Below, piece after piece: positions 17,587 through 26,162 of a stretch of 64,000 nt of DNA. Source of the DNA: Bacillus_BU sp051233475 (lineage in GTDB: Bacteria; Bacillota; Bacilli; Bacillales; Cytobacillaceae); the NCBI RefSeq assembly GCF_051233475.1, contig NZ_JBKFGH010000002.1, forward strand, positions 124,001-188,000, in the 5' to 3' direction. The notes below the pieces were generated by a model that had not been told where the DNA came from, searched no databases, and saw nothing but the letters and a program-made list of their open reading frames with translations. Made by a program: the position numbers and the translations under genes. The number at the start of each line of letters is the position of its first letter. Positions within the stretch are counted from its first letter, which is position 1.

Positions 17587-18408
17587 CTACCGCGGTCTTT
17601 CCGCTGCCGCAAACCCGAATGAAACATGATCTTGAATCGGGATCCAAGCCCCTATCCCTTGGGATGTCACATTTTTAATCACAATAACCTTCTTATTTCC
17701 TTTTAGCATTAAGTACACTTCACCATAGGTTATTTTCCCTTTTTCATTTACGGCTGGAGCATAACTATACAAATAACCCAGGCGCTTCGGTGGGATATTG
17801 TAAATTTGGTCATTTTTCGTACCAAGCCCAATCACTGTTTCAAAAGCTAGTGGAAGCTTTGTTTTTTCCATTGCCTTTAACATCATCATATTCTTAACAT
17901 CTTCCGAATTAGGGACCTTAGCTGTCAATCCGCCCCGAACTAGTTTCTGCGCCTCTTGTACATAATGAATTTGATATGGAACATTGCCGCCGCGATTATC
18001 ATAATAGTTTGTATTTATTTTTTGATACTCCCAATTTGGTGCTGTCTCGGTCGATTCATAATTCAATGGCCATTGCCCTAAATAAATGACCGCCCGGTAC
18101 CCTAAGGCAAACGGTGTACTATTGATGGTTGTTTCATTTAACATCTTAATTAAATCGGGGTTTTCAATTTTCACTTTTGAGGAATCTAATAGCTTTTGTG
18201 TCAATTCGCTAGGTTGCAATAAAGGCATATCCTGTGTTGGATTCGGATAAGTATTTTCCTTAGCAATATTTTTTACTGAGCCCGGCACATGATATTTTTC
18301 GACTTTCGGTTGTACTGATTGAACTTTCTTTTGGTTAGCAAATGTTGAAGGTAAGAAAGTAAGCATAATGAACATGCAAAGCGTAAAAATGGATAATGAT
18401 TTTCTCAT
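17587..18408 (-). CDS. yfkD: YfkD-like secreted protein
   Basis: Protein of 273 residues with a cleavable signal peptide (about 1-24, ending ANQ). The body matches the YfkD family by conserved stretches such as ALGYRAVIYLGQWPLNYES and YLYSYAPAVNEKGKITYGEVYLMLKG. Its function is unknown and it acts outside the membrane. The start has AAAGGAG. The neighbouring chaA and MFS genes repeat the yfkD-yfkE-yfkF order of B. subtilis, which strengthens the identification. Confidence 0.8.
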   Translation of the reverse strand: MRKSLSIFTLCMFIMLTFLPSTFANQKKVQSVQPKVEKYHVPGSVKNIAKENTYPNPTQDMPLLQPSELTQKLLDSSKVKIENPDLIKMLNETTINSTPFALGYRAVIYLGQWPLNYESTETAPNWEYQKINTNYYDNRGGNVPYQIHYVQEAQKLVRGGLTAKVPNSEDVKNMMMLKAMEKTKLPLAFETVIGLGTKNDQIYNIPPKRLGYLYSYAPAVNEKGKITYGEVYLMLKGNKKVIVIKNVTSQGIGAWIPIQDHVSFGFAAAERPR

Positions 18409-18523
18409 GATGTCTAACTCCTTTCATTTCCTGTCAATCGATATAACTAGTTTTTTCGGAGTCCACAAAAATTATCCATTGATTCCACTAATATAATTTA
18501 AAAAGCAATACGACCGGGCTCAT

Positions 18524-18553
18524 AGAAAAAAATAAGAGCCCCTAAGGACTCTT
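18524..18553 (-). terminator. Terminator of chaA
   Basis: Minus-strand hairpin AAGAGTCC-TTAG-GGGGCTCTT followed by a run of seven T. Confidence 0.75.
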
Positions 18554-18562
18554 CCTTCTTAA

Positions 18563-19618
18563 CTATAATAAATAAAAACCAATTCCCATAATCAAATAGG
18601 CTCCAAGCAATGTTGCTCCTTCAAACCAGTTCGTTTCTCCGTCGTTTGATATAATAACCATCAATAAAACGGATGATACCATAGCAACAAGCTCTGGAAG
18701 TGTAAATACAAGCGGCATCTTTGTTGGAAAAAACAGTGATACAAGCATTAGCACCGGCGCCACAAACATCGCTACCTGTAATGTTGAGCCAATCGCAATC
18801 TCAACTGCGATATCCATCTTATTTTTAAAAGCCATAAGAATGGCCGAAGCATGTTCTGCAGCATTCCCAACAATCGCAACAATGATAACCCCGATAAACA
18901 ATTCGGTCCATCCGAAGGAATGAGCTACCGCTTCAAACGTATGTACAAGATTTTCTGAAACATAAGCCACAGCTACTGTTGCTAAAGCCAAAATAGCAGT
19001 CGCTTTCCCTTTACCCCATTCAGGCTCTTCTTCATGATGCGCTTCTGCTTCACCGTGTTGATAAACCCCGCGATGAGTAACGAGTTTGAAAAATAAAGCC
19101 GCCAAATAAAGCGTTATTAAAACAACAGAAATTCCTACACTTAATGTAATAGTTTTCGCTTCATTCATTTCCATTGAAAAAACTTCAGGAATGACGAATG
19201 CTACAAAAACGGCAAACATAAGTAATCCAGAATTATGCCTTGCATCAAAAACATTAAATTTCTGACGTTTGTATTTTATGCCCCCGATAAAGAAAGACAA
19301 TCCTGCTACTAGAAGTAAGTTCCCTAATACTGAACCCGTTAATGAAGCAAGAACAACACCGATTAATCCTGCCTTTAGAGCAAAAATAGAGATAATTAAC
19401 TCAACTGCATTTCCAAACGTAGCATTCAGTAATCCGCCAATTCGTGGTCCGGTTACAATTGCTAAACTCTCTGTAGCTCTTCCCATATAACTTGCTAATG
19501 CGATGATCGTTAAGCAATAGATAACAAATAGCATGATACTCGGCCATTCCATCAATGTCCCTGCCACAGACAACGGAACACCAATGAAAGTGAGTAGCAT
19601 AAATACTTTATTTACCAT
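18563..19618 (-). CDS. chaA: Ca2+/H+ antiporter, ChaA/CAX type
   Basis: Cation/proton antiporter of 351 residues with about eleven membrane helices in two inverted halves. The repeated alpha motifs GGLLNATFGNAVELIIS (about 60-76) and VGNAAEHASAILMA (about 250-263), each with an acidic ion-binding residue, define the CaCA/CAX family. A His/Glu-rich loop (HGEAEAHHEEEPE) lies between the halves. It exports Ca2+ using proton influx and is equivalent to YfkE of B. subtilis. The start has AAAGGAG. Confidence 0.92.
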   Translation of the reverse strand: MVNKVFMLLTFIGVPLSVAGTLMEWPSIMLFVIYCLTIIALASYMGRATESLAIVTGPRIGGLLNATFGNAVELIISIFALKAGLIGVVLASLTGSVLGNLLLVAGLSFFIGGIKYKRQKFNVFDARHNSGLLMFAVFVAFVIPEVFSMEMNEAKTITLSVGISVVLITLYLAALFFKLVTHRGVYQHGEAEAHHEEEPEWGKGKATAILALATVAVAYVSENLVHTFEAVAHSFGWTELFIGVIIVAIVGNAAEHASAILMAFKNKMDIAVEIAIGSTLQVAMFVAPVLMLVSLFFPTKMPLVFTLPELVAMVSSVLLMVIISNDGETNWFEGATLLGAYLIMGIGFYLL

Positions 19619-19773
19619 ATCTACTTCTCCTTTTCCATATAGGAAATATTTCCCTTACCATAATGAGATTACACTATTTTATCAAAACATGGAATAAAAC
19701 AGGAATATTTTTCTTGCAAAGTACGTTCTTTCTCGTTACCATCAAAAGGAAAATATATTATGGAGAAATAATA

Positions 19774-20949
19774 ATGAAAACGAATCAATCACTTCGGTTC
19801 TGGATATTAGTAGGAATTGTTGCTATTTCAGGCTATTCACAAGGAATGCTCCTCCCTGTTATCGCGATTATTTTTGAAAAAGCAGGGCTTTCTTCAACCT
19901 TAAATGGTATTCATGCGACAGGCTTATATATTGGTGTCCTTTTCGTTTCTCCATTTATGGAGGGTATTTTAAGACGACTCGGTTATAAACCGATTATTTT
20001 AACTGGTGGTTTAGCCGTTGTTATTTCGATTGCTTTATTTCCAATATGGAAATCATTTTGGTTTTGGTTTATCTTGCGCTTAATCATAGGAATCGGCGAT
20101 CATATGCTCCATTTTGGTACTCAAACGTGGATTACTTCCTTTTCTCCTGCCCACAAGCGTGGCCGCAACCTGTCGTTATATGGATTATTTTTTGGATTAG
20201 GATTTGCGGTTGGTCCGATGATGACGAGGCTGGTAAATATAAGTGATACGTTACCCTTTATTGTTTCCTCCATCATTAGTCTAGTTGCTTGGAGCACGGT
20301 TTGGTTCTTAAAAAATGAATTTCCTGAACAATCTTCTGGAACAGACTCATTCTTTAGCACCTTTAAACGTTTCGGCCAGGTTTGTAAATATGCATGGGTG
20401 GCGTTTCTCCCACCATTTGGATATGGCTTTATGGAAACATCCTTAAATGGAAATTTCCCTGTTTATGCTCTAAGGACGGGGATCGATGTCAGTTCCGTTT
20501 CGATTATATTGCCCTCGTTTGCGATTGGCAGTATCGTTTTCCAGTTACCGCTAGGAATGTTAAGTGATAAATTTGGGCGGAAAAATATTTTATCAACAGT
20601 TATGTTGCTTGGCTTCGTTTGCTTTTCGGTTGCCGGTTTGTTAAGAGATTCCGTTACTGGACTTACGATAAGCTTTTTTATTGCCGGAATGCTCGTTGGT
20701 TCAACCTTTTCACTTGGTATCAGCTATATGGCTGACCTTTTACCTCGAGCGCTATTGCCGGCTGGGAATATAATGTGCGGTATTTTTTACAGCATCGGCA
20801 GCATTACCGGTCCTTTTATCGGCGGATTGGCGATTCAATTTTTATCAAATGGAAGCTTTTTTTTCGTAATCAGTTTCATGCTGCTGTTGATCTTTCTAGC
20901 GATCGCCGTTTTTAGACCGCAAAAATCATGGCAGACGAAAATTACTTAA
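19774..20949 (+). CDS. MFS transporter, YfkF-like
   Basis: Major facilitator of 391 residues with twelve predicted helices. The loop 2-3 motif is visible as GILRRLGYKPIIL, and loop 8-9 as GMLSDKFGRKNIL. The substrate is not predictable. Open sequence extends 37 codons upstream, but the ATG at 19774, with GGAG 8 bases before it, gives a normal N-terminus starting the first helix. Divergent from chaA with a shared upstream region of about 155 bases. Confidence 0.85.
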   Translation: MKTNQSLRFWILVGIVAISGYSQGMLLPVIAIIFEKAGLSSTLNGIHATGLYIGVLFVSPFMEGILRRLGYKPIILTGGLAVVISIALFPIWKSFWFWFILRLIIGIGDHMLHFGTQTWITSFSPAHKRGRNLSLYGLFFGLGFAVGPMMTRLVNISDTLPFIVSSIISLVAWSTVWFLKNEFPEQSSGTDSFFSTFKRFGQVCKYAWVAFLPPFGYGFMETSLNGNFPVYALRTGIDVSSVSIILPSFAIGSIVFQLPLGMLSDKFGRKNILSTVMLLGFVCFSVAGLLRDSVTGLTISFFIAGMLVGSTFSLGISYMADLLPRALLPAGNIMCGIFYSIGSITGPFIGGLAIQFLSNGSFFFVISFMLLLIFLAIAVFRPQKSWQTKIT

Positions 20950-20960
20950 TATTTTCATGG

Positions 20961-21190
20961 TTTTAGGGCACTAAAACTAAAACAGCGGTTAGTGCCCTGT
21001 TTTTAATATCATCATGGGTTTGGGACACTAAAAGAGTGTTTAGTGCCCTTTTTATTTTTATCACCGAGGTTTTAGGGCACTAAAACAGCAATTAGTGCCC
21101 TTTTCATTTAAATCACCGAGATTTCAGGGCACTAAAACAGCAATTAGTGCCCTTTTTCTTATTTCATCCAGATTTTAGGGCACTAAATCC
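20961..21190. repeat. ~52-bp tandem hairpin array
   Basis: Four full units and one partial unit, each containing an inverted repeat of the form AGGGCACTAA ... TTAGTGCCCT followed by a T-rich stretch, spaced about 51-59 bases. It lies just after the yfkF-like stop. Each unit looks like a terminator, but five in series is far more than termination needs. Confidence 0.85.
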
Positions 21191-21198
21191 TTTAACCA

Positions 21199-21242
21199 AG
21201 AAAAACGGGAAGCCTCTCATCACCGGCTTCCCGTTTTTCTTT
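21199..21242. terminator. Bidirectional terminator
   Basis: Strong AGAAAAACGGGAAGCC / GGCTTCCCGTTTTTCT stem with a T-run, between the MFS gene and the convergent 35-codon gene. Confidence 0.9.
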
Positions 21243-21247
21243 TTCAA

Positions 21248-21355
21248 TTAATGATACCCGTTAGATCCATTGGCAGATCCTGAGGTTTTTTGTTTTGGAT
21301 GATTTTTCTTTCCCTTTTGCTTTGTACTGCCGTCTTTTTTTGTATGCTTGGTCAT
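21248..21355 (-). CDS. Very small basic protein (35 aa), unknown
   Basis: A 35-codon frame with a textbook ribosome site (GGAGG, 7 bases before ATG) and a terminator right after the stop. The product is rich in Lys, Gly, Ser and His (it starts MTKHTKKDGS), without hydrophobic segments. The composition recalls minor small acid-soluble spore proteins, but I cannot match it to a named family. Confidence 0.6.
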   Translation of the reverse strand: MTKHTKKDGSTKQKGKKNHPKQKTSGSANGSNGYH

Positions 21356-21445
21356 GTTTTATCCTCCATTTCCTATCGAGTTAAAGCTCCCCCTTCTTTA
21401 TTTTGAATCGGAAAGAGAACTTTACTAGAGGAAAGTTAAGGGAGT

Positions 21446-22267
21446 CTAACAGTTCCCTTTTTGTGCGGTAAAATAGGCATTGATTTCGCCGCCAAGGATA
21501 ATCACAAAGCCGGACAAATAAAACCAAACCATCAAAACGATGACCGCTCCAATACTTCCGTAGGTAGCAGTATAATTCGCAAAATTCCCAACGTAATAGG
21601 AAAAAGCAAAGGAAGTCAGCACCCAGCCAACCGTTGCAAAAATGGCTCCCGGAATAGCACTCAGACATGTAAGTTTCTTATTTGGGGCAATCCAATATAA
21701 ACCGGTAAATACGATTAATAAAAACATAGAACTAAAAACCCAGCGCAATGCATTCCACACCATTAAAAACTGACCAGACAAACCAAGCTCAGAAAATAGA
21801 AATGCCCCAATTTGCTTTCCAAAGACAGGAAGCAAAAGAGCGACGACGATTACTAAAATCATCCCAAATGTTAAAAGAATTGAAATCCCGCGTGCTACTA
21901 CAAAGGGTCTACTTTCTTTTACATCATAGGCCTTATTAAAGGCGCTAACAATGGCATTAATTCCGTTCGATGCTGACCATATCGTGGCTATAATCCCGAA
22001 GGATAGTAAGCCGCTTTTTTTATCCATCACATCATTTAAACTCGTTTCTATCAGATCCATCGTTTGGCCGGGTGCATAATCACGAATAAAACCTAGAAAA
22101 TCTTCCTGATTAATTGAAAAATAAGGAAATAGTGTCACTAAAAAAATTAACAGCGGAAATAAGGATAATAAGAAAAAGTAGGCTAATTGAGCGGCCATGC
22201 CAGAGATATCATCTCTTCCAACTCGATACCACAAATGCTTTATGAAGGATGAATTGATGGACACCAT
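21446..22267 (-). CDS. YihY/BrkB family inner membrane protein
   Basis: Polytopic membrane protein of 273 residues with six predicted helices. The N-terminal 'MAAQLAYFFLLSLFPLLIFL' and the central 'LPNKKLTCLSAIPGAIFATVGW'-like region (seen as APNKKLTCLSAIPGAIFA) are hallmarks of YihY. Its role is uncertain; it was formerly called RNase BN by mistake. It corresponds to YfkH. The start has AAAGGTGATG. It ends an apparent operon with the YtxH and phosphatase genes (33-base gap). Confidence 0.85.
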   Translation of the reverse strand: MVSINSSFIKHLWYRVGRDDISGMAAQLAYFFLLSLFPLLIFLVTLFPYFSINQEDFLGFIRDYAPGQTMDLIETSLNDVMDKKSGLLSFGIIATIWSASNGINAIVSAFNKAYDVKESRPFVVARGISILLTFGMILVIVVALLLPVFGKQIGAFLFSELGLSGQFLMVWNALRWVFSSMFLLIVFTGLYWIAPNKKLTCLSAIPGAIFATVGWVLTSFAFSYYVGNFANYTATYGSIGAVIVLMVWFYLSGFVIILGGEINAYFTAQKGNC

Positions 22268-22300
22268 AACATCACCTTTTTCTTCTAAAAAATTTCTCTA

Positions 22301-22660
22301 TTACTTGTTTAATGGACCATGCTCCATTTCAGTATATGTATTATCGTCTAAAAATACTTCCTTCGTTTCTTTAACAAAGTCCATCACCTGTGGTGTTGCC
22401 TCCGTTAATTCCTCTACTTTTTCTTTTATAAAAAACAAATCATCACTTACCTGCTCAATCGTTTGGCGGACTTGCTCTGATGTTGCTTTAACCTTTTCAA
22501 CGACTTCCTCTGGGTTTTTTATTATGTGGGTTACCTTTTTTGTCGTTGACTTGCAATTGGCCGCTACCGCATCACGGGTTGATTTGTCGAGCAGGCTCAA
22601 AGCTCCCCCTGCCAAAGCTCCTAGAAGGACCCCTTTCCAAAAGTTTCTTGCTTCACCCAT
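22301..22660 (-). CDS. YtxH-domain protein
   Basis: Protein of 119 residues. The N-terminal 'NFWKGVLLGALAGGALSLLDKSTRDAV' is a glycine-rich single membrane segment typical of YtxH, followed by a long charged helix, probably a coiled coil. The ATG directly abuts the stop codon of the upstream phosphatase (TAAATG), so translation is coupled. It corresponds to YfkI. Related proteins are often stress-induced in Bacillus; their molecular role is unknown. Confidence 0.75.
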   Translation of the reverse strand: MGEARNFWKGVLLGALAGGALSLLDKSTRDAVAANCKSTTKKVTHIIKNPEEVVEKVKATSEQVRQTIEQVSDDLFFIKEKVEELTEATPQVMDFVKETKEVFLDDNTYTEMEHGPLNK

Positions 22661-23140
22661 TTATTCTTCCACCTTTCGAAGTTCCTTCTTAATCTGTTGC
22701 AGTAATTGGTCACAACCATCTTTGACTAAATGATAAACTTGTTCAAAATTTCCTGTGTAATACGGGTCTGGAACATCTTTATCATGATGCTGATCAGTAA
22801 AATCGAGAAGTCTTAAAACCCTCGCTTTAGAGTTAAGCTTGTTTAATTTTTCAATATCCTTTTGATTTTGACTATCCATCGCAATAATATAATCAAACTT
22901 TGATAAGTCTTCTGAGTTTATTTGTCTGGCCACAAGTCCATCTGCGTTAATCTGGAACTTTTCGAGAATGTTTTTGGTTCCTTGATGCGGGGGATGTCCG
23001 ATATGCCAGCTGCCTGTTCCAGCAGAATCAATTTGGATTGTATCCTCCAGGCCTTGCTTTTTCACAAGATCACGAAACACAGCTTCAGCCATTGGAGACC
23101 TGCATATATTCCCTAAACACACGAATAATACTTTTATCAT
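22661..23140 (-). CDS. Low-molecular-weight protein tyrosine phosphatase
   Basis: LMW-PTP of 159 residues. The P-loop CLGNICRS (Cys8 to Arg14) is the phosphocysteine-forming active site, and DPYY (about 122-125) carries the general acid Asp. It hydrolyses phosphotyrosine in proteins. It corresponds to YfkJ, one of the two Bacillus LMW-PTPs. The start has AAAGGAGG. It is first in the operon with the YtxH and YihY genes. Confidence 0.9.
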   Translation of the reverse strand: MIKVLFVCLGNICRSPMAEAVFRDLVKKQGLEDTIQIDSAGTGSWHIGHPPHQGTKNILEKFQINADGLVARQINSEDLSKFDYIIAMDSQNQKDIEKLNKLNSKARVLRLLDFTDQHHDKDVPDPYYTGNFEQVYHLVKDGCDQLLQQIKKELRKVEE

Positions 23141-23280
23141 TCATTTTCCTCCTTTTCCTTATTCTCTCGATATTTGCATGAACTTTCAAGTCCATTAATC
23201 AGCTTGGTTTGTTTTCGTTGACATTCATTTATGAACATGAAAAGATGAGGGAAATGAACTTAGAAAGGATGACCCATTGG

Positions 23281-23508
23281 ATGAACTTATCCCAAAAGTC
23301 TGTTGAAAATGTTGAATTCATGATCGAAAAAATAAAGGAAAAATTAAAGGTATTAAATTTTGGTGCCATTAAACCGTCCCATTTTGATGAGGAAATGTAC
23401 GAAGAGCTTAAAGATATTTACGACCTTGTCATGAAAAAAGAAACCTTTAGTATTAGTGAAATGCAAGCAATTGTAGAAGAATTAGGAAGCCTGCGTAAGC
23501 AGGATTAA
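23281..23508 (+). CDS. DUF1128 protein (YfkK-like)
   Basis: Helical protein of 75 residues with the pattern 'NVE.MIEKIKEKLK.LNFGAIKPSHF.EEMYEELKDIYDLVMKKE.FSISEMQAIVEELG.LR', characteristic of DUF1128. The start is uncertain among ATGs at 23254, 23269 and 23281. AAGGATGA lies 12 bases before the last, which gives the usual length. Function unknown. Divergent from the phosphatase operon, as in B. subtilis. Confidence 0.75.
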   Translation: MNLSQKSVENVEFMIEKIKEKLKVLNFGAIKPSHFDEEMYEELKDIYDLVMKKETFSISEMQAIVEELGSLRKQD

Positions 23509-23530
23509 TTGTTATCCACGGCCATACATC

Positions 23531-23565
23531 AAAAAAAATAGGGGATTTCTCCCCTGTTTTTTTTC
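23531..23565. terminator. Bidirectional terminator
   Basis: AGGGGA-TTTC-TCCCCT stem flanked by eight A and eight T, between the convergent DUF1128 and map genes. Confidence 0.85.
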
Positions 23566-23593
23566 GGTTGCAAAGTCACACTTTTAATCAATT

Positions 23594-24349
23594 TTATTGC
23601 TCTTCTTGTTCTGTTAAAATAATTGGTCCGTCCTTTGTAATCGCGATCGTATGCTCGTATTGAGCTGAATTTTTGCCATCGATTGTTCGAGCTGTCCAGC
23701 CGTTATTGTCCATCTTTGAATCCCAGCTCCCAACATTAATCATCGGTTCAATTGTGAATACCATTCCCTCTTTAATCCGGCCACCTTTACCTTTAATTCC
23801 AAAGTGAGGGATATCTGGTTTTTCATGAATAACCGCTCCAATTCCATGGCCGATAAAATTCCGAACGACCGAAAACCCTTCAGACTCAGCATAGGATTGA
23901 ATGGCATAGCCAATATCTCCAATTCGATTTCCAACTTGAGCCTGCTCGATGCCTCGGTATAGCGCTTCCTTTGTCACAAGCAAAAGCTGCTTATTTTCTT
24001 CAGAAATCTCCCCTACACCATAGGACCAAGCCGAATCAGCTAAATATCCATTGTAATTAACCACCATGTCAACCGTAACAATATCTCCATCCTTTAAAGG
24101 CTCCTGACGAGGAAACCCATGGCAAATTTCATCATTTATACTAGCACAAGTAGCATACTGATAGCCTTGGTATCCCTTTTGCTCAGGGGTTGCACCGTGC
24201 TCAAGCAAAAAATTCTCAACAAACTGGTCAATTTCCCAAGATGAAATGCCCGGCTTAATTAGTTTAGCTATTTCTCTATGACATGCTGCAAGAATTTCAC
24301 CCGCTTTTTTCATTCCTGCAATTTCTCGATCTGATTTTAAAATAATCAT
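23594..24349 (-). CDS. map: Methionine aminopeptidase, type I
   Basis: Dinuclear metal enzyme of 251 residues that removes the initiator Met from new proteins. The 'pita-bread' ligands are visible: the DGDIVTVDMV stretch followed by DSAWSYGVG (two Asp), GHGIG (His), FTIEPMI (Glu) and YEHTIA (Glu). Bacillaceae often have a second map outside the ribosomal protein cluster; this looks like that copy, as no secY-adk-infA neighbours are present. The start has AAAGGCGG. Confidence 0.92.
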   Translation of the reverse strand: MIILKSDREIAGMKKAGEILAACHREIAKLIKPGISSWEIDQFVENFLLEHGATPEQKGYQGYQYATCASINDEICHGFPRQEPLKDGDIVTVDMVVNYNGYLADSAWSYGVGEISEENKQLLLVTKEALYRGIEQAQVGNRIGDIGYAIQSYAESEGFSVVRNFIGHGIGAVIHEKPDIPHFGIKGKGGRIKEGMVFTIEPMINVGSWDSKMDNNGWTARTIDGKNSAQYEHTIAITKDGPIILTEQEEQ

Positions 24350-24518
24350 TTACGTTCCGCCTTTCTCAACATCTGATGCTTCTATAATAAATGTATATAC
24401 ATAAATAACTTGCTTTGTCATACTTTATTAGTATATCACGGATCTATGTAGATACTAACGATTAGCATTCAATGTGTGACAAACTATTCAAATTATTTCA
24501 CCAAAATTTTTCGTTCGT

Positions 24519-24551
24519 TGTATGGAACATTCTTTTCACCTTTGTTATAAT
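24519..24551 (+). promoter_or_regulatory. Promoter of sinR-like gene
   Basis: TATAAT at 24546-24551, preceded by TG at the extended -10 position, with a weak -35 (TGGAAC) 17 bases upstream. Confidence 0.55.
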
Positions 24552-24585
24552 AAAATTATATTTTAATTAAGGTGTGTGAAGCTTA

Positions 24586-24927
24586 ATGATAGGTGATCGT
24601 GTTAAAAGGCTTCGTCAAGAAAAGAAAATGTCATTAACAGAACTTGCAGACCATGCTGGGGTTGCAAAATCCTATTTAAGTTCATTGGAACGTAATCTCC
24701 AATCCAATCCTTCAATCCAATTCCTGGAAAAAATTGCGAATGTGCTTGGAGTTTCAATTGATTATTTTATTCTTAATAAACCGAATACAGACCAATTAGA
24801 TACTGATTGGATTAATTTAGTAAAAGAGGCCATGGCTTCAGGTGTAACAAAAGAGCAATTTCGAGAGTACCTTGAATTTAATAAATGGAAAATAAACCAA
24901 AATAAAGGCAAAGAGACTGACTCATAA
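24586..24927 (+). CDS. sinR: SinR-like transcriptional repressor
   Basis: DNA-binding protein of 113 residues. An N-terminal XRE-type helix-turn-helix (about 1-66; IGDRVKRLRQEKKMSLTELA and SYLSSLERN) is followed by a C-terminal SinR multimerisation domain (LDTDWINLVKEAMASGVTKEQFREYLEF). In B. subtilis SinR represses biofilm matrix operons and is titrated by SinI. The C-terminal helix pair is the part that SinI mimics. Here the matching SinI-like gene lies convergently 180 bases downstream instead of upstream in an operon. A second, more canonical sinR elsewhere cannot be excluded. Confidence 0.88.
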   Translation: MIGDRVKRLRQEKKMSLTELADHAGVAKSYLSSLERNLQSNPSIQFLEKIANVLGVSIDYFILNKPNTDQLDTDWINLVKEAMASGVTKEQFREYLEFNKWKINQNKGKETDS

Positions 24928-24929
24928 GC

Positions 24930-24990
24930 GTTCAGACTCACTCCAAATTTCATACCCTTGAGGGATATGATTGGCAGTGAGTTCTGAACC
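24930..24990 (+). terminator. Terminator of sinR-like gene
   Basis: Long inverted repeat GTTCAGACTCACT ... AGTGAGTTCTGAAC followed by CTTTTATTTTA. Confidence 0.7.
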
Positions 24991-25108
24991 TTTTATTTTA
25001 GAGTCAGCCTCTTAAATTAGAATTTAGGCTCAAGGCAAAAGTCTATACTTTCTTCCGTTCGTTCTTCCACCTATTCCTTCTTCCCCATATGTACCTGATA
25101 ATTCATTA

Positions 25109-25234
25109 TTAAACTGTTTTTCCTTTTAAAAATAATCTTATTTCGTCTTTATCAATTCCTAGTTCTAGCGCTTCGAGGATCAGCTGAACCCATTCTACAT
25201 CCAATTCATCATTTGTTTTTGATTTTGTAGTCAT
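25109..25234 (-). CDS. sinI: SinI-like anti-repressor (41 aa)
   Basis: A 41-codon frame, ATG preceded by GGAGG at 5 bases. The product contains ELDVEWVQLILEALELGID and KDEIRLFLKG, which fits the SinI pattern (LD.EWV.L..EA....IS.EEIR.FL). It also mirrors the C-terminal domain of the adjacent SinR-like protein (LDTDWINLVKEAM... EQFREYL). SinI proteins form a heterodimer with SinR and lift repression. The gene is short and on the opposite strand to sinR, so it is easily missed. It lacks the longer SinI C-terminus of B. subtilis. Confidence 0.82.
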   Translation of the reverse strand: MTTKSKTNDELDVEWVQLILEALELGIDKDEIRLFLKGKTV

Positions 25235-25649
25235 TTGTTCCTCCACCTATACCAGGAAGTCCAGCCACCATAGTACACTTCTTATGGAAATGACCTTAGA
25301 TCTGTGACTTTGCGTCCCTATTTTTCAATAGGTTTGCCCTTATCTGCATCGTTTTTCTTATATTTTAACTTGTCTGAGGCAATAAGTGTGTATTTTTTTG
25401 TCAATTTAGAATATTTTTTTAATACAAATTTTGACAATGTCATAATGATTATTACCTACATTAGCTGAACTACCTTTTTAAATTTCCTGAAACTGGAGAT
25501 ACTACACCAAATTGCTACTAGTCCATTGGTAATGTGAAATGTTGTCGATAAGTTTTTGGTTAAATTGTGAACTTTATGTGTCTATTTTCTGAAAATTTAG
25601 ATAAAATATTATTATATATTCAACCTATTTAATATAAGGGGGTATTTCC

Positions 25650-25772
25650 ATGACGGTTTGGCATATTGTAAATATCGTTGGTCCACTTATTATGATGGTT
25701 GGTTTCGGATTCTTCCTTGACCATATTTCAAAGCCGGAAGTACCAGTACCTATTGAGGAAAGTAAAGAGTAA
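25650..25772 (+). CDS. Very small membrane protein (40 aa), unknown
   Basis: A 40-codon frame with AAGGGGGT 6 bases before ATG and a strong hairpin after the stop. One hydrophobic helix (about 3-24, VWHIVNIVGPLIMMVGFGFF) is followed by a short acidic tail. I do not recognise it. The 415 bases between sinI and this gene are AT-rich. A one-mismatch match to a Spo0A box (TGTCGAT) near 25541 is too weak to call. Confidence 0.6.
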   Translation: MTVWHIVNIVGPLIMMVGFGFFLDHISKPEVPVPIEESKE

Positions 25773-25785
25773 TGAAATATTGATC

Positions 25786-25828
25786 AAACGGTCATGACCA
25801 TAGTGGTTGATGACCGTTTTTCTTTTTT
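25786..25828 (+). terminator. Terminator of the 40-codon gene
   Basis: AAACGGTCAT / ATGACCGTTT stem followed by a T-rich run. Confidence 0.85.
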
Positions 25829-25849
25829 TATATAGGTGTTAAATTGGGC

Positions 25850-25980
25850 TGTTGATTTCCGCTCCAGGCGCTTGCTTTCCGCGGGGCGGGCGGTGAGCCT
25901 CCTCGGAGCTAAAGCTCCTGTGGGGTCTCGCCTGTCCCGCTGCTCCCGCAGGAGTCAAGCGCCTTCCGCTCCAATCAACA
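25850..25980. repeat. ~130-bp GC-rich element with inverted ends (copy A)
   Basis: Begins TGTTGATT and ends AATCAACA. The interior is GC-rich, with CCGCGGGG and CTCCTGCGGGAG-like segments able to fold on themselves. It is related in inverted orientation to copies at 35666 and 59431. Similar intergenic elements are scattered through many Bacillaceae genomes. No frame in it is credible as a gene. Confidence 0.85.
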
Positions 25981-26162
25981 TTGCGTAAAAAATCAACACT
26001 GAGCTTTAACAGATAGTCGCAGTAACGAAAGCACTAAGCAACATATTAAAGAGCTTTTGCAAACATCATTTGTAATTGAAGTGACGTATACTTATGATAG
26101 TTTACATCTATCTAAATTTTCAGTTTGACCGTCAAAACAATTTAGGGAGAGGTGGTTCAAGC

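Noticed and set aside
25541..25547. Possible Spo0A box (TGTCGAT) upstream of the sinI region.
   Set aside because: One mismatch to TGTCGAA, and about 300 bp from sinI; expected by chance in AT-rich DNA.
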